A stretch of DNA of 30,991 nucleotides, from assembly GCA_030674915.1 (NCBI GenBank), contig JASXSV010000030.1, positions 1 through 30,991 on the forward strand, in the 5' to 3' direction. Position numbers and translations under genes: made by a program. Positions 1 through 9,255 of this stretch are shown here, one piece after another. Position 1 is the stretch's first letter, and each line of letters begins with the position of its first letter. Under the pieces are notes generated by a model. The model had not been told where the DNA came from and did not search any database. It saw only the letters and a program-made list of their open reading frames with translations. Source of the DNA: Candidatus Endonucleibacter bathymodioli (GTDB lineage: Bacteria; Pseudomonadota; Gammaproteobacteria; Pseudomonadales; Endozoicomonadaceae).

Positions 1-52
1 TGCTTATTACACCTGATTGTCAGTTGTTTAGCGCGACTCGTGCAAAGGTCTC
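1..52. mobile_element. Right end of an insertion element (partial)
   Basis: The sequence ends at about position 52 with TCGTGCAAAGGTCTC, the exact reverse complement of the first 15 bases of the complete miniature element at 21998 (GAGACCTTTGCACGA). The inner sequence (1-37) does not match that miniature element, so this is probably the end of a larger element, perhaps an autonomous partner, that continues beyond the left edge. No coding sequence is visible in these 52 bases. The family is not established; such ends recall some IS5-type elements, but that is from memory only. Confidence 0.4.
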
Positions 53-1217
53 AAATCGTATTTTTTTAGGGAAAAGTCTTAGGAAACACGATTTGAACTC
101 TAATATTCGCCATTCGAGCCATTCGAGCCATTTTCCCTTATTTTCTATTTTCAGGCACAACCTGTCTGCTGAATCTATAATCTCGTTAAATATTGTGCGC
201 CACGCAAATTATCTCCTAGATTTACACAATAACGACACACTTGGAATTGATTTTAGAATCAGCTGCTCATAGGCTGTAGGTTTCACACAACGAATTAGCT
301 GAACACGTAGAAAACTCTTACAAACCGTTGGCTCTGGCTGAATGATGATAGATTTAATATTTCAGCACACTCGTATTTTAGGTGACTATGGTTGGTGGTT
401 ATCTGCACCATTCCAATAAAAAAATCTCCCTGGACTGAAGCGCTGTCACCCTCGGTGCTCGTTAACAAAGATAACCATTTTTGTTACGGGCTAAAGCTTG
501 TTTTTGCTTTTCGGCTCTAATCTCTTTTGGTGGATTTAGCTAGACTTTCCTATCCCAGTTGATTAGGTAAAATTGTTCATCAATATGAGCGGATAACTAT
601 GCTGACACAGGGGGGTGAGAAGGCGGCAAAGAGGCTAATCTTTATGGGTCTGCGACTATCTGCTTGAGATGAGTGAGAGCATCAATGGCAGCACATTTTC
701 AAAAGCAGCGGGTATTATTAGTTTTCCTGAGCTTTACCATGATTGCTTATTAGATGTACAACTGCTTACTTTGTTCTTTTGAAAATAGCCATGGGTATAG
801 AGAAGGTACTGTTAAATAGGTGATAATTTGCATATCATAAAAAAAGTTGTTGCTTTTTTAAGTGATGATTGCTTATAATGCGCAACGTTGGTGTGTTACA
901 CAATGACTAGCTAATATGCAGTAAGTTAGCGTAAGTTAGCGTAAGTTAGCGTAAGTTAGCGTAAGTCGGCGATATCAGTTGTTTACTCTTTGCCATTGAG
1001 TGGGTGAATAGGCTACAAACGAGCTAATTTCCCTAACTACGAGTCTGTAAAAGTGGTGGTGAAATTGGAACAATAAGATCGTAACAGTTCGATGGTTTTT
1101 GAGCTGGAATGGCATCTACGTTGATGCTAGGTGCAGTGATTTGGCTTATTTTGTTGTTGCATCTGCAAAGAAATTCCTTAAAATGTTTGTTTTAATGCAT
1201 ATTTGAATACTTTATAG
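53..1217. other. Gene-free region upstream of the tRNA genes
   Basis: No open frame here resembles a known protein, and stops are frequent in all frames. Visible structure: a doubled 9-bp unit (CATTCGAGC) at about 112-130, a 10-bp inverted pair built on TTTTCAAAAG (about 689-698 and 774-783), and the 10-bp tandem repeat at 921-970, listed separately. It may be decayed coding sequence, but nothing was recognised. Confidence 0.5.
921..970 (+). repeat. 10-bp tandem repeat, five units
   Basis: Four perfect head-to-tail copies of GTAAGTTAGC occupy 921-960. A fifth, diverged copy (GTAAGTCGGC) occupies 961-970. The repeat is not in a gene and lies about 290 bp upstream of the tRNA genes. Perfect short units of this kind can change copy number by slippage. 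Confidence 0.9.
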
Positions 1218-1246
1218 TTGAATAAAAAAATATCCTAGGGTATGGT
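1218..1246 (+). promoter_or_regulatory. Sigma-70-type promoter of the tRNA-Val/tRNA-Asp pair
   Basis: A -35-like TTGAAT (1218-1223) and a -10-like TATGGT (1241-1246) are separated by 17 bp. This would start transcription about 7 bp before the 5' end of tRNA-Val. The second tRNA follows after 31 bp with no promoter in between, so the two are probably one transcript. Confidence 0.55.
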
Positions 1247-1259
1247 TTGTTAGTTTTCA

Positions 1260-1335
1260 GGGTGATTAGCTCAGCTGGGAGAGCGTCTGCCTTACACGCA
1301 GAATGTCGGCGGTTCGATCCCGTCATCACCCACCA
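1260..1335 (+). tRNA. tRNA-Val (anticodon TAC)
   Basis: A complete 76-nt tRNA including an encoded CCA. The acceptor arm GGGTGAT (1260-1266) pairs perfectly with ATCACCC (1325-1331), followed by discriminator A and CCA. The D arm begins TAGCTCAGCTGG and the T arm contains GGTTCGATCC. The anticodon loop CTTACAC carries TAC, so it reads GUN valine codons. The sequence closely resembles E. coli tRNA-Val. Confidence 0.97.
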
Positions 1336-1366
1336 AATTAATTCACGCGAGCAATGTGCTTATAAA

Positions 1367-1443
1367 GGACTGGTAGTTCAGTTGGTTAGAATGCCGGCCT
1401 GTCACGCCGGAGGTCGCGGGTTCGAGTCCCGTCCGGTCCGCCA
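1367..1443 (+). tRNA. tRNA-Asp (anticodon GTC)
   Basis: A complete 77-nt tRNA with encoded CCA. Acceptor GGACTGG (1367-1373) pairs with CCGGTCC (1433-1439) with one G-T pair; the discriminator is G, as expected for tRNA-Asp. The anticodon loop CTGTCAC carries GTC. The T arm has GGTTCGAGTCC. It lies 31 bp after tRNA-Val and probably shares its promoter. A Val-Asp pair is common in gammaproteobacteria. Confidence 0.97.
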
Positions 1444-3369
1444 GCATTAAAAGGAAAGCGGCAAGTGTCGCAATGGTTCTGTAGTTTATATAGTTTGTGT
1501 TCTTTGGATATCTTAGTATTGGAAGGTGAATCAGTAGCTATGCATCCGTGATCATTGTGATTTCTTGATTTTTAAATTATTTTTCTGCACTCTCCTCTCG
1601 TGTAATAAATAAACCTCGCTCAAAGGGGTAATAACGTTGCAATTCTCGCAATTCTCGCAATAATCAGAAATATTACTTCAAATCTGAGACCTCGGCATGA
1701 CTCAACAAAGAGGATTATATTCTGGTAAAATATCGGCTGCAAAAATACTTTACAGTGCGGTCAGGGTACTTAGTATCAGTCACTAAGTTATACCAATTAT
1801 CCGTGATGGTGTGTGGTTGTTGACTGTTCTTGCTTTCCTCGGTCATCTCTACTGCGCATTGTTCATAGTGTCGTAGGGAATCATCTTTTATAATTCACCT
1901 ATGTTTTCTTCATGGTGGCGGGTATAGCAACCTGCTGTTTCGAACATTTTGCCGTCTATACAAAGACACTGCGGGCTTGCTAGGGCTCGGTTTATGACCT
2001 TACCATAATTAAACGATTTGTGGGCTGGAGGCTATTGCTGAGAATATTCGCGATGGTGCTAAGTTTTTGGTGTTCTATGGTATGCCGAAGCCATATTATA
2101 AGGGATAGGCCGTAAAAAATTAATTCTACACACTAAGAATAGGCATAAATCCGATAATTTGGTGTTAAATACACTGGCAAGCTTCGTAATGTCTTACAAA
2201 ATGAGGAGGATTCAGTGACCGTGGCTAAAGTCGGTGGTTGTGCTGTTTCTCAAGTTGATAAAAAGTGAGGAAATATGCAAGGTCGAAGTAAAAACCAAAA
2301 TTTTAGAGATGGGTTGGAGTAACGACTATTTACTGTGGGATTGGCTTATAGGTATTGGAAGTGCTATTTACGGTTTGCCAAGTTATATCGCAGAGTTCTT
2401 GCTAATTCCAGTCATTCCTATTATGAAGGATTACCTGACGAGTACTTTAGCATAGAGCCTTTAATAGGATTTACGACTAAGCCTTCAGTCATTAAGCTCC
2501 TGTTGGGTTCGTATTGAGACAGAAAACCTGTTTTCTGGTGGTTCTCAGCTGTTACAAAAAGGCAGTAGTAGGCCTTTGAACAAGCCTTCAGGAATAGTGT
2601 TGATGGGCAGAGTTGCCTGTGTATCTGCGCCTGTTCAAGCTTGGTGTTTCCTGATAGATCGGAAGGTAATTATGACCGTCTGCCCCACATATGCAAGTGG
2701 GTGGGGTCTATTTCGTAAATATTGAGCGTACTTGATTTTTTGGTAACTTTTCTGTACTCTGTCGTCACGCTCAAAGTTATATTGATCGTTAGGTAGTTGC
2801 AAATACCATCATAAAAAAGTGGAGGGAGTTCAGAAATGTGTCCATCTTAAAGAGGTTTTTCTCTATGATGAGAGTTAATCATCGGTTTTATCGATCAAGC
2901 TTTGAGTAAATGTGAATTTACTGGCTGTCGTGGTTTGGATGGCTATTCAAAAAAAGAAAAACTCTGGTCTGAAAACGGTGTTAGCGCCAGCACTTAGAGA
3001 AATAGAAAATTCAGTAACTGATTGGATATGCTTACGCTCGCAGAAGGGTTACATTGCTGTAGCATCAAAAGCATTATGTAATGCCTCAGTAATTGGTTGT
3101 ACAGGACAGGCTTTATAGTGATTATTCGGGTTAATATCTATGTGTTTTCTCGGATTAAAGTTCGTGGCTTGCGCAAAGGTTTCGTAAAAATGTTAATAGA
3201 ATTTGAGCTATAAGTCTGATCGGGTTACATTGGTGGGGATCGGTAATTGACGAGTTTATAGGTCTTTTATACGACAGAGTTGAACGCAGTACTTGATATG
3301 TGTCTGAATGGTAAAGGGGGGGCAACTTTTTCCACTAAATATTGATATTAACCAAAGGGATTATGTTAA
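1444..3369. other. Gene-free region of about 1.9 kb
   Basis: No convincing gene was found. Open frames of 60-73 codons around 2234-2517 and 2912-3118 have no recognisable motif, and the first two overlap in different frames. Positions 1814-1850 hold a degraded start of the dispersed intergenic repeat (GTTGTTGACTG core). The rest looks like decayed or non-coding DNA. No terminator hairpin was seen after tRNA-Asp. Confidence 0.5.
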
Positions 3370-3966
3370 ATGCATTTGAAATTCATACACTCCATGCTGG
3401 GGATCCTATCCTTCATGCTTTTTGCGTGGTTGGCCATAGGGTCTATTGATGGTTTGCCTGCAGAAACAACAGATGTGTCCAATAATGTTTTGTTACTCGT
3501 TGCAGTTAGCAATCTTTTGTTGGGCTGTTATATAAGCACACGTAGTAGTAGGGCTAAGCAATACGTCCAGAATTTAGCTTCTGCTTTAATTATCATTAGT
3601 GCCTTAACTGCTTTGGCTAGCGTTTATTATACAGGGTTCAGATTTTCTGAGTTAGCTCTAGTACAGATTGCGCAGTTTTTACTGGTTTTAGGCACTGTGC
3701 TTCATTTTGTGATAAATTTGCATGCTCTTAATCTGGGTAGCCCTTCTCTAGCGAGTAATGTCGATCGAGAAGCCGGCACTGTAAAATGGTTCAATGTCAC
3801 CAAGGGCTTTGGGTTTATAACCCGGGATGCAGGAGATGATGTTTTTGTGCATTACAGGGCTATCAGAGGAGATGGTCATAGAACCTTGATGGAGGGTCAG
3901 AGAGTGGATTTTGTTGTTGTTGAAAATGAGAAAGGCTTACAGGCAGAAGATGTCATTCCTTCCTAG
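3370..3966 (+). CDS. Membrane-anchored cold-shock-domain protein
   Basis: A 198-residue protein in two parts. Residues about 1-120 contain four hydrophobic segments (near 5-26, 38-57, 66-90 and 94-120) and should sit in the inner membrane. Residues about 136-198 form a cold-shock domain beginning GTVKWFN, with RNP1-like KGFGFI and RNP2-like DVFVHY nucleic-acid-binding motifs, so a single-stranded nucleic-acid-binding module faces the cytoplasm. Ordinary Csp proteins are only about 70 residues; fusions to a multi-pass N-terminus are known in gammaproteobacteria, but their role is unclear. The ATG at 3370 follows a purine-rich AAAGGGA. A 7-bp tandem repeat starts five bases after the stop codon. 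It has no operon partner. The domain call is firm; the biological role is not known. Confidence 0.85.
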   Translation: MHLKFIHSMLGILSFMLFAWLAIGSIDGLPAETTDVSNNVLLLVAVSNLLLGCYISTRSSRAKQYVQNLASALIIISALTALASVYYTGFRFSELALVQIAQFLLVLGTVLHFVINLHALNLGSPSLASNVDREAGTVKWFNVTKGFGFITRDAGDDVFVHYRAIRGDGHRTLMEGQRVDFVVVENEKGLQAEDVIPS

Positions 3967-3971
3967 TAAAA

Positions 3972-4020
3972 GGAGTGAGGAGTGAGGAGTGAGGAGTGAG
4001 GAGTGAGGAGTGAGGAGTGG
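3972..4020 (+). repeat. 7-bp tandem repeat, seven units
   Basis: Six perfect copies of GGAGTGA followed by GGAGTGG begin five bases after the stop of the cold-shock-domain gene. Because each unit resembles a Shine-Dalgarno sequence, the array could bind ribosomes, but no gene follows it. It could vary in copy number by slippage. Confidence 0.9.
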
Positions 4021-4496
4021 GGGAAGGGTGCGCATAAAATAATTAGTGAGCAGGTAGGCAGTAGGTGCACGAAGTTCTATGAGTTTATTGCTAGGTTGAG
4101 GAGCTTGCGAACAAGCTTTTGACATGAAATAGTTCAGTCTTTTATAGGCTAACGAGAGCTACGGTGAAGTAGTAACTGCCCTTGCTATAGGCAATATGAG
4201 TTATAGGCATCGATAGGCAAGTAAGTCTATACCCAGATAATTTGGAATTGCTACTCTGCCGCAAGTGAACTGGCCACAGAAGCTTAGGAGTATTTAGTGT
4301 CTGTGGTGAGTAAATACTGACAACAAAGTAGAAGCTTCAAGGGAGACTGGTATAAATATAATAATAAACAGTTCTGGCTAAGCTGGGGGCTTGTGCGCAG
4401 GTTCCTTTAGTTGTTGAGCAAGATCACATGAAACCAATAACATTTCATTGTCAAGTGCTAAAGATGCTTAGGCTGCTTCCTGAGCCTGAGCTGCGT
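4021..4496. other. Gene-free spacer between the CSD gene and slyX
   Basis: No gene, RNA or clear repeat was recognised. It lies between the convergent 3' ends of the cold-shock-domain gene (+) and slyX (-). No strong terminator hairpin was found. Confidence 0.4.
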
Positions 4497-4700
4497 TTAA
4501 TAATGAGGGGGTACTTCGTTTTTTTGGTTATCGGGCTTAATATTTACCGCAAGCGAGTAGTATAGTTCTTGCAATTGTTTTACTTTCGCCAGCAATTCCA
4601 CAATATCTTGCTGGTGCTGAGTAACGACTTTGTTTAGTTGGGCCACAGTATTCTCCTGAAAGCTGAGTTGGGTTTGTAATTCAATATGGTCATAATTCAT
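4497..4700 (-). CDS. slyX: SlyX family protein
   Basis: A 67-residue protein, close to the roughly 72-residue E. coli SlyX. It is almost entirely one predicted coiled-coil helix (residues about 5-50), with the family features LSFQENTVAQLN near the start and a C-terminal PPHY. SlyX is a small cytoplasmic protein of unknown function, often found near slyD in enterobacteria; here it stands alone. The ATG at 4700 has an AAAGGAT ribosome-binding site 7 bp upstream. The ending PPHY and the SFQE motif make the family call solid despite the short length. Confidence 0.85.
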   Translation of the reverse strand: MNYDHIELQTQLSFQENTVAQLNKVVTQHQQDIVELLAKVKQLQELYYSLAVNIKPDNQKNEVPPHY

Positions 4701-4938
4701 TAGAGTATCCTTTGGTTATGTCGGGAGCGGTAGCATTGCTTAATTTTGTTAAAATCATGTGGGCTGGTTTATTTCTAGTGGTTTTTGAATAACGCTTGCG
4801 GAATGTGGGTCTCAGACTGTTTTTGACCCCGTAAAGCGAATAATATGCTGAATATGTAGTTGGTTGATAGCATTGTTAAGCGTATAAATATTCATTTCAC
4901 TTCTTATCAATGAGAGTTTTGGTTTGAGGGTGATATAT

Positions 4939-4951
4939 CCCCCCCCCCCCC
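4939..4951 (+). repeat. Homopolymer tract of 13 C
   Basis: An uninterrupted run of 13 C residues, directly beside a copy of the dispersed intergenic repeat. It falls inside an open frame on the - strand (about 4812-4994) that shows no protein signature and is probably not a gene. It could vary in length, or its length could be a sequencing artefact. Confidence 0.85.
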
Positions 4952-4955
4952 TGGC

Positions 4956-5074
4956 GATGTTAGGTTGTTGACTGTTCTCGCTCACTTCGGCCACTTATTA
5001 ATCGTAGGTTTATGTAGAGTGGCTCGGTTGCCACCTATGTCACAGCTTCGCTTTCAATGATAACCGATATAGCC
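4956..5074 (+). repeat. Dispersed intergenic repeat, copy B
   Basis: It begins GATGTTAGGTTGTTGACTG and ends CGCTTTCAATGATAACCGAT. It shares both termini with the copies at 7858, 20880, 21779 and 26657; the middle is diverged. It is non-coding and lies between slyX and proS. Confidence 0.6.
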
Positions 5075-5241
5075 TAGAGTCGGTTCATCGCTCAGTTTGT
5101 ATTGTTGTTGGTTGGGTTAGTTTATGAAGATCTTTCGCTTTAGTCACTATGGTTACCAGAATAAATCAGAGACAGGTAAAATCATTCATTATCAATAATC
5201 GGCATAATAGCAAGTTATTAATGGTCATTAAGTTTTTTGAT

Positions 5242-5382
5242 GAGACTTTTGCATGATTATTCTTTTGCCAGAAAGTTTCGTTAAAAACGTACTCAATCTA
5301 TCACTTATAAGCAGAAACTCTCTCTTTTCGTGGGTTTTTTCCTGAGCAACGAACAAAATTACGGATAGTGCGTGTACAGGTA
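5242..5382 (+). mobile_element. MITE-like element, copy 1 (decayed)
   Basis: About 140 bp. It aligns with the complete element at 21998-22135 along its whole length: GAGACTTTTGCATGATT at the left end, a TTTCGTTAAAAACGTACTCAA stretch like that of the complete copy, CACTTATAAGC, AACTCTCTCTTTTCGTG, and AACGAACAAAATTACGG near the right end. The right terminus is eroded. It is too short to encode a transposase. It lies about 150 bp upstream of proS and so could influence its promoter region. Confidence 0.65.
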
Positions 5383-5531
5383 TTTTGTTAACTGTTTGCT
5401 CAGTATAAATACAAACAGTACAAAAAAACCCATAAGGTATCTGGTGGATTATACAGGATGAAAAAAAAGTAGCATACCTATAGAATACTATTTTTGTTTT
5501 TGTTTTTTGGTTTGACGGTGGTTAGTGGCAT

Positions 5532-7250
5532 ATGCGAATTAGTAACTATTTAATTTCTACCCTTAAGGAAACCCCTTCTGATGCTGTTGTGGTTAGCCAT
5601 CAGCTGATGCTGCGTGCTGGAATGATCCGCAAGTTGGCGTCAGGTCTATATAGCTGGCTTCCGTTAGGACTGAAGGTGTTAAGAAAAGTTGAACAGATTG
5701 TGCGGGAAGAAATGAATTGTGCTGGAGCCATTGAAATATTAATGCCGGCCGTTCAGCCAGCGGAACTATGGCAAGAAAGTGGTCGATGGAAAGAATATGG
5801 CCCAGAGCTGCTTCGATTTAAAGATCGGCATGATCGTGATTTTGTCATCGGCCCAACTCATGAAGAGGTTGTCACGGATCTGATGCGCAATGAGCTAAAA
5901 AGCTACAAGCAATTACCTATCCATTTGTACCAGATACAAACTAAATTCAGGGATGAGATTCGGCCACGCTTTGGTTTAATGAGGGGGCGTGAATTTCTTA
6001 TGAAGGATGGCTATTCCTTTCATGAGGATGCCGAAGGTTTGAATCAGGAATTTAAAAACATGCATGACACTTATTGTCGGATATTCGAGCGTTTAGGTCT
6101 TGATTTCCGTTCAGTTGAAGCAGACAGTGGCTCTATTGGAGGAGCTGCTTCCAAAGAGTTTCATGTGCTGGCGGAATCTGGTGAAGACACCATTGTCTTT
6201 AGTGATGACGGCAAATATTCAGCTAGTATAGAAAAAGCAGAAGCTGTTGCTCCTGATTATCAGCGGGCAGCCCCGAGTCAGGATATAACACTGATTGATA
6301 CACCTAATGCCAAAACTATTGATCAGCTGGTTACGCAGTTCGATTTGTCTATTAAGAAAACGGTTAAAACATTAATTGTTATGGCTGCTGCCGAAGCTGA
6401 ATACGATTTTGTTGCTTTGCTCGTTCGTGGTGATCATGAGTTGAATGAAATTAAGGCTGCAAACCTTTCTGACATTGCTACACCTTTATGCTTTGCTTCA
6501 GAAGATAAAATTCGTGGTGCTATGGGTGCTGGTGCAGGCTCACTTGGTCCTGTTAATAGTCAAATTCCGTGTATTGTCGATAAGTCTGTTGCGGTAATGT
6601 CTGATTTTTGTGCTGGGGCTAACGTCGATGGTAAACATTATTTTAGTATTAACTGGGAGCGTGATTGTCGGTTCGACCGAGTAGAAGACCTTCGTAACAT
6701 TGTTGAAGGTGATCTTAGTCCATCTGGAAAGGGCAGGCTATTTATTAAGCGAGGTATAGAGGTTGGCCACATATTCCAACTTGGCACTAAGTACAGCAAA
6801 GGGATGAATGCTACTATTTTGAATCAACACGGTAAAGCTGTGACTATGTTTATGGGCTGTTATGGTATAGGTGTTTCAAGAATAGTAGCTGCAGCTATTG
6901 AACAGGGTCATGATGATCGAGGTATTGTCTGGTCAGAAGCTATGGCGCCTTTTCAGGTCGCTATTATCCCGCTAAAAATGGAAAAGTCAGAAGCTGTCAG
7001 AAAATCGGCCGAAAACATCTATAAGGAGTTGCGAGAAGCTGGTTACGATGTTTTGTTTGATGATCGCAAAGCTAGCCCTGGGGTTAAGTTAGCAGATATA
7101 GAATTAATTGGTATTCCACACCGAGTAGTTCTCAGCGATAGGGGGCTGGCTAATGGTACGGTAGAATACAAATACCGTTCAGCTGCGGACAAGGAAGATA
7201 TTGCGCTAAATGATATTATTAAGCTGCTCAAGGAAAAAGCAATGCGTTAA
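5532..7250 (+). CDS. proS: Prolyl-tRNA synthetase, bacterial type with editing domain
   Basis: A cytoplasmic class II aminoacyl-tRNA synthetase that charges tRNA-Pro. At 572 residues it has exactly the length of E. coli ProS and matches it closely from the start ([15 protein letters not shown]). The TxE-type loop GPTHEEV is at residues 107-113. Motif 2 ([10 protein letters not shown] to REF) is at 139-155. The editing insertion domain that removes Ala-tRNA-Pro spans about 220-400. Motif 3 (GCYGIGVSR) is near 443-451, and the anticodon-binding domain occupies the last 110 residues. The ATG at 5532 has only a weak upstream purine stretch but fits the family start. The lytic transglycosylase frame overlaps its 3' end, suggesting co-transcription. 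Confidence 0.98.
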   Translation: MRISNYLISTLKETPSDAVVVSHQLMLRAGMIRKLASGLYSWLPLGLKVLRKVEQIVREEMNCAGAIEILMPAVQPAELWQESGRWKEYGPELLRFKDRHDRDFVIGPTHEEVVTDLMRNELKSYKQLPIHLYQIQTKFRDEIRPRFGLMRGREFLMKDGYSFHEDAEGLNQEFKNMHDTYCRIFERLGLDFRSVEADSGSIGGAASKEFHVLAESGEDTIVFSDDGKYSASIEKAEAVAPDYQRAAPSQDITLIDTPNAKTIDQLVTQFDLSIKKTVKTLIVMAAAEAEYDFVALLVRGDHELNEIKAANLSDIATPLCFASEDKIRGAMGAGAGSLGPVNSQIPCIVDKSVAVMSDFCAGANVDGKHYFSINWERDCRFDRVEDLRNIVEGDLSPSGKGRLFIKRGIEVGHIFQLGTKYSKGMNATILNQHGKAVTMFMGCYGIGVSRIVAAAIEQGHDDRGIVWSEAMAPFQVAIIPLKMEKSEAVRKSAENIYKELREAGYDVLFDDRKASPGVKLADIELIGIPHRVVLSDRGLANGTVEYKYRSAADKEDIALNDIIKLLKEKAMR

Positions 7251-7812
7251 AGTAGGCTACAAAGCGGTATGGATTCTGCTGTTTGCACTGTTATGTTTGT
7301 CATCATTGGTTTGCGGACAATCTCTGGATGAGGATGTATTTCTGCAATTAGCAGAAACAGCTAGGGAAAGTACAGAGTTTGCTGATCGCTTTGACGAAGA
7401 AGTTTGGTTTACAGACATGTCTGGGCGGATGCAAACCTTTGTAAAAGATGATAAACAACGAAAGGTTATTTTGAAAAAAATCCACATGGAAGCGAAACGT
7501 GCCAAACTGAATCCAAAACTGATACTGGCTCTTATCCAAACGGAGTCAGCTTTTGATAGCTACGCGGTATCATCTGCTGGCGCTCAAGGGTTGATGCAGG
7601 TTATGCCGTTTTGGAAGCAAGAAATTGGTAGTCTTGATGATAATCTAATTTCTATCGACACCAACTTGCGTTATGGCTGCACTATTTTAAGCCTTTATCT
7701 GGAAAAAGAAAAAGGAAACTTAACTCGAGCACTAGCTCGATACAATGGCAGTCTGGGGGAATTTTGGTATCCTGAGAGGGTGTATACTAATTTGGAAAAA
7801 TACTGGCAATAA
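7210..7812 (+). CDS. Small soluble lytic transglycosylase (SLT domain), exported
   Basis: A 200-residue protein. A basic N-terminus and hydrophobic stretch (about residues 17-35, [14 protein letters not shown]) form a signal peptide, so it should act in the periplasm, cleaving peptidoglycan glycan strands to 1,6-anhydromuropeptides. The SLT domain spans about 95-200: the catalytic glutamate is E112 in LIQTESAFD, followed by [10 protein letters not shown] and ARYNGS, as in the family. The open frame starts at an ATG 41 bp inside proS; no other ATG in frame precedes the signal peptide, so translation is probably coupled to proS. This pairing of proS with a downstream SLT protein occurs in other gammaproteobacteria. 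The enzyme class is clear, the precise cellular role is not. Confidence 0.88.
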   Translation: MILLSCSRKKQCVKVGYKAVWILLFALLCLSSLVCGQSLDEDVFLQLAETARESTEFADRFDEEVWFTDMSGRMQTFVKDDKQRKVILKKIHMEAKRAKLNPKLILALIQTESAFDSYAVSSAGAQGLMQVMPFWKQEIGSLDDNLISIDTNLRYGCTILSLYLEKEKGNLTRALARYNGSLGEFWYPERVYTNLEKYWQ

Positions 7813-7857
7813 TATTCATGTTGTAGTGTTATTATACTCATTCCCTTTGAAGGCGAG

Positions 7858-7970
7858 CGGTTGTTGATTGCTATCACCAACCATCATCATTACTGCTCGT
7901 AGGCTTATGGCTCGTAGGCTTCATTCGTTTTGTCACCTGCTCACACTTTCAATGGTAACTAGCATATACC
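7858..7970 (+). repeat. Dispersed intergenic repeat, copy C
   Basis: It begins CGGTTGTTGATTGCTATCACC and ends CACACTTTCAATGGTAACTA. The terminal part is nearly identical to that of copy F at 26657-26767. It lies between the transglycosylase gene and galE, ending 42 bp before the galE start. Confidence 0.65.
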
Positions 7971-8012
7971 TGCTACCATTATGCATTTTTTATAACTACC
8001 AAGAAACGGAAT

Positions 8013-9038
8013 ATGAAAATTCTAGTGACCGGAGGTGCTGGCTATATTGGCTCCCATGCTTGTATTGAGCTATTGGCTGCAGATCATAATATTGTTATTT
8101 TAGATAATTTTTCCAATAGTTCGCCGGAGGTCATTAGGCGGGTTGAAAGTATTGCTAATCGGGTTACACCTTTTGTTGAAGGAGATATTCGGGACCGACA
8201 CCTGTTGGAAGAGTTATTCCGTTCCCATGGCTTTGATGCTGTTGTTCATTTCGCTGGGCACAAGGCTGTGGGGGAGTCTTGTGCCATGCCGCTTAAATAT
8301 TATGAAAATAACATCAACGGCTCCATTACTCTCTTTCAGGTCATGGAAGAGTATGCAGTTAAGCGAATAGTTTTCAGTTCGTCGGCTACAGTGTATGGTG
8401 TTCCCCATGAATTACCGATTAAAGAAGATTTCCCGCTGTACGCTACCAGTCCTTATGGCCATTCCAAATTAGTGGTTGAAGATATTTTGCGGGAGCTACA
8501 TAAGTTTAATGCTGACTGGAATATAGCCTTGCTTCGTTACTTTAACCCTGTTGGTGCTCACCCGTCAGGTATTATTGGCGAGGACCCTAACGGCATCCCG
8601 AATAATTTAATGCCTTATATTTCTAAGGTTGCCATTGGCAAACTGGCATGCCTAAAGGTATTTGGTGATGACTATCCTACTCGTGATGGTACGGGTATTC
8701 GTGATTACATTCATGTGGTTGATTTGGCTAGAGGACATGTTCAAGCCTTGGAAAAGTTGAGTGGTAATCAAGGAGGATGCCATGTTTGGAATTTGGGTGT
8801 TGGCAAAGGTTTTAGTGTACTGGAGATGGTAAATGCATTTGAGGTGGCTTCTGGTCGGAAGATACCCTATGAGATTGTAGGTCGTAGACCTGGAGATATT
8901 GCTGTATGTTATGCTGACTCAAGGAAAGCCGAGCTGGAATTGGGCTGGAAGGCAGAGTATAGTTTGGATGAGATTATGACGGATATCTGGCGTTGGCAGT
9001 ATAACAATCCTGAAGGTTATGTGTCATTTTCCCAGTGA
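8013..9038 (+). CDS. galE: UDP-glucose 4-epimerase
   Basis: It interconverts UDP-glucose and UDP-galactose in the cytoplasm, for the Leloir pathway and for surface polysaccharide precursors. At 341 residues it is close to E. coli GalE (338). It is an extended short-chain dehydrogenase: the NAD-binding GGAGYIGSH is at residues 7-15, FSSSATVYG at 121-129 with catalytic S124, and Y148-x3-K152 in SPYGHSK. RYFNPVGAHPSG and the DDYPTRDGTGIRDYIHV segment are typical of GalE. The ATG at 8013 lies 42 bp after a dispersed repeat. No gal operon partner is nearby; the context of sugar acyl- and formyltransferases downstream suggests a surface glycan role. Confidence 0.97.
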   Translation: MKILVTGGAGYIGSHACIELLAADHNIVILDNFSNSSPEVIRRVESIANRVTPFVEGDIRDRHLLEELFRSHGFDAVVHFAGHKAVGESCAMPLKYYENNINGSITLFQVMEEYAVKRIVFSSSATVYGVPHELPIKEDFPLYATSPYGHSKLVVEDILRELHKFNADWNIALLRYFNPVGAHPSGIIGEDPNGIPNNLMPYISKVAIGKLACLKVFGDDYPTRDGTGIRDYIHVVDLARGHVQALEKLSGNQGGCHVWNLGVGKGFSVLEMVNAFEVASGRKIPYEIVGRRPGDIAVCYADSRKAELELGWKAEYSLDEIMTDIWRWQYNNPEGYVSFSQ

Positions 9039-9255
9039 GCGTGAATTTAAAAACGATTGATATTTTATTGAGTCAGTTCTCAGTATATTTCGTAGATATA
9101 ACTCTTATATATTTATCGTTGAGTAGTTAATAGAAATGCTAGCGCTATTATTCTACAAACCTACGGCTCAAAATATCCTTTGGGCATCTGGTAGTGAAGG
9201 ATATTAGTACTGTGGAACTACTGGTTAATATAATACCTAGAAAAGTGGATGTAAA

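Noticed and set aside
921..970. Short repeats considered as a CRISPR array
   Set aside because: The units are contiguous with no spacers, only 10 bp long, and there are no cas genes in the window.
1247..1450. A 67-codon open frame across the two tRNA genes
   Set aside because: It is read through tRNA-Val and tRNA-Asp, which are complete and well folded, so it is not a protein gene.
2234..2517. Two overlapping 60-73-codon frames on the + strand
   Set aside because: They lie in different frames over the same DNA, neither has a recognisable motif, and neither has a clear ribosome-binding site.
4812..4994. A - strand open frame of 60 codons with a run of glycines
   Set aside because: The glycines come from the C13 tract, and the rest overlaps a dispersed non-coding repeat; there is no family resemblance and no ribosome-binding site.
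5391..5420. ACTGTTTG and CAAACAGT upstream of proS, considered as a LexA (SOS) box
   Set aside because: The half-sites are too far apart (13-base loop) for the CTGT-N8-ACAG pattern; it may be only a weak hairpin.
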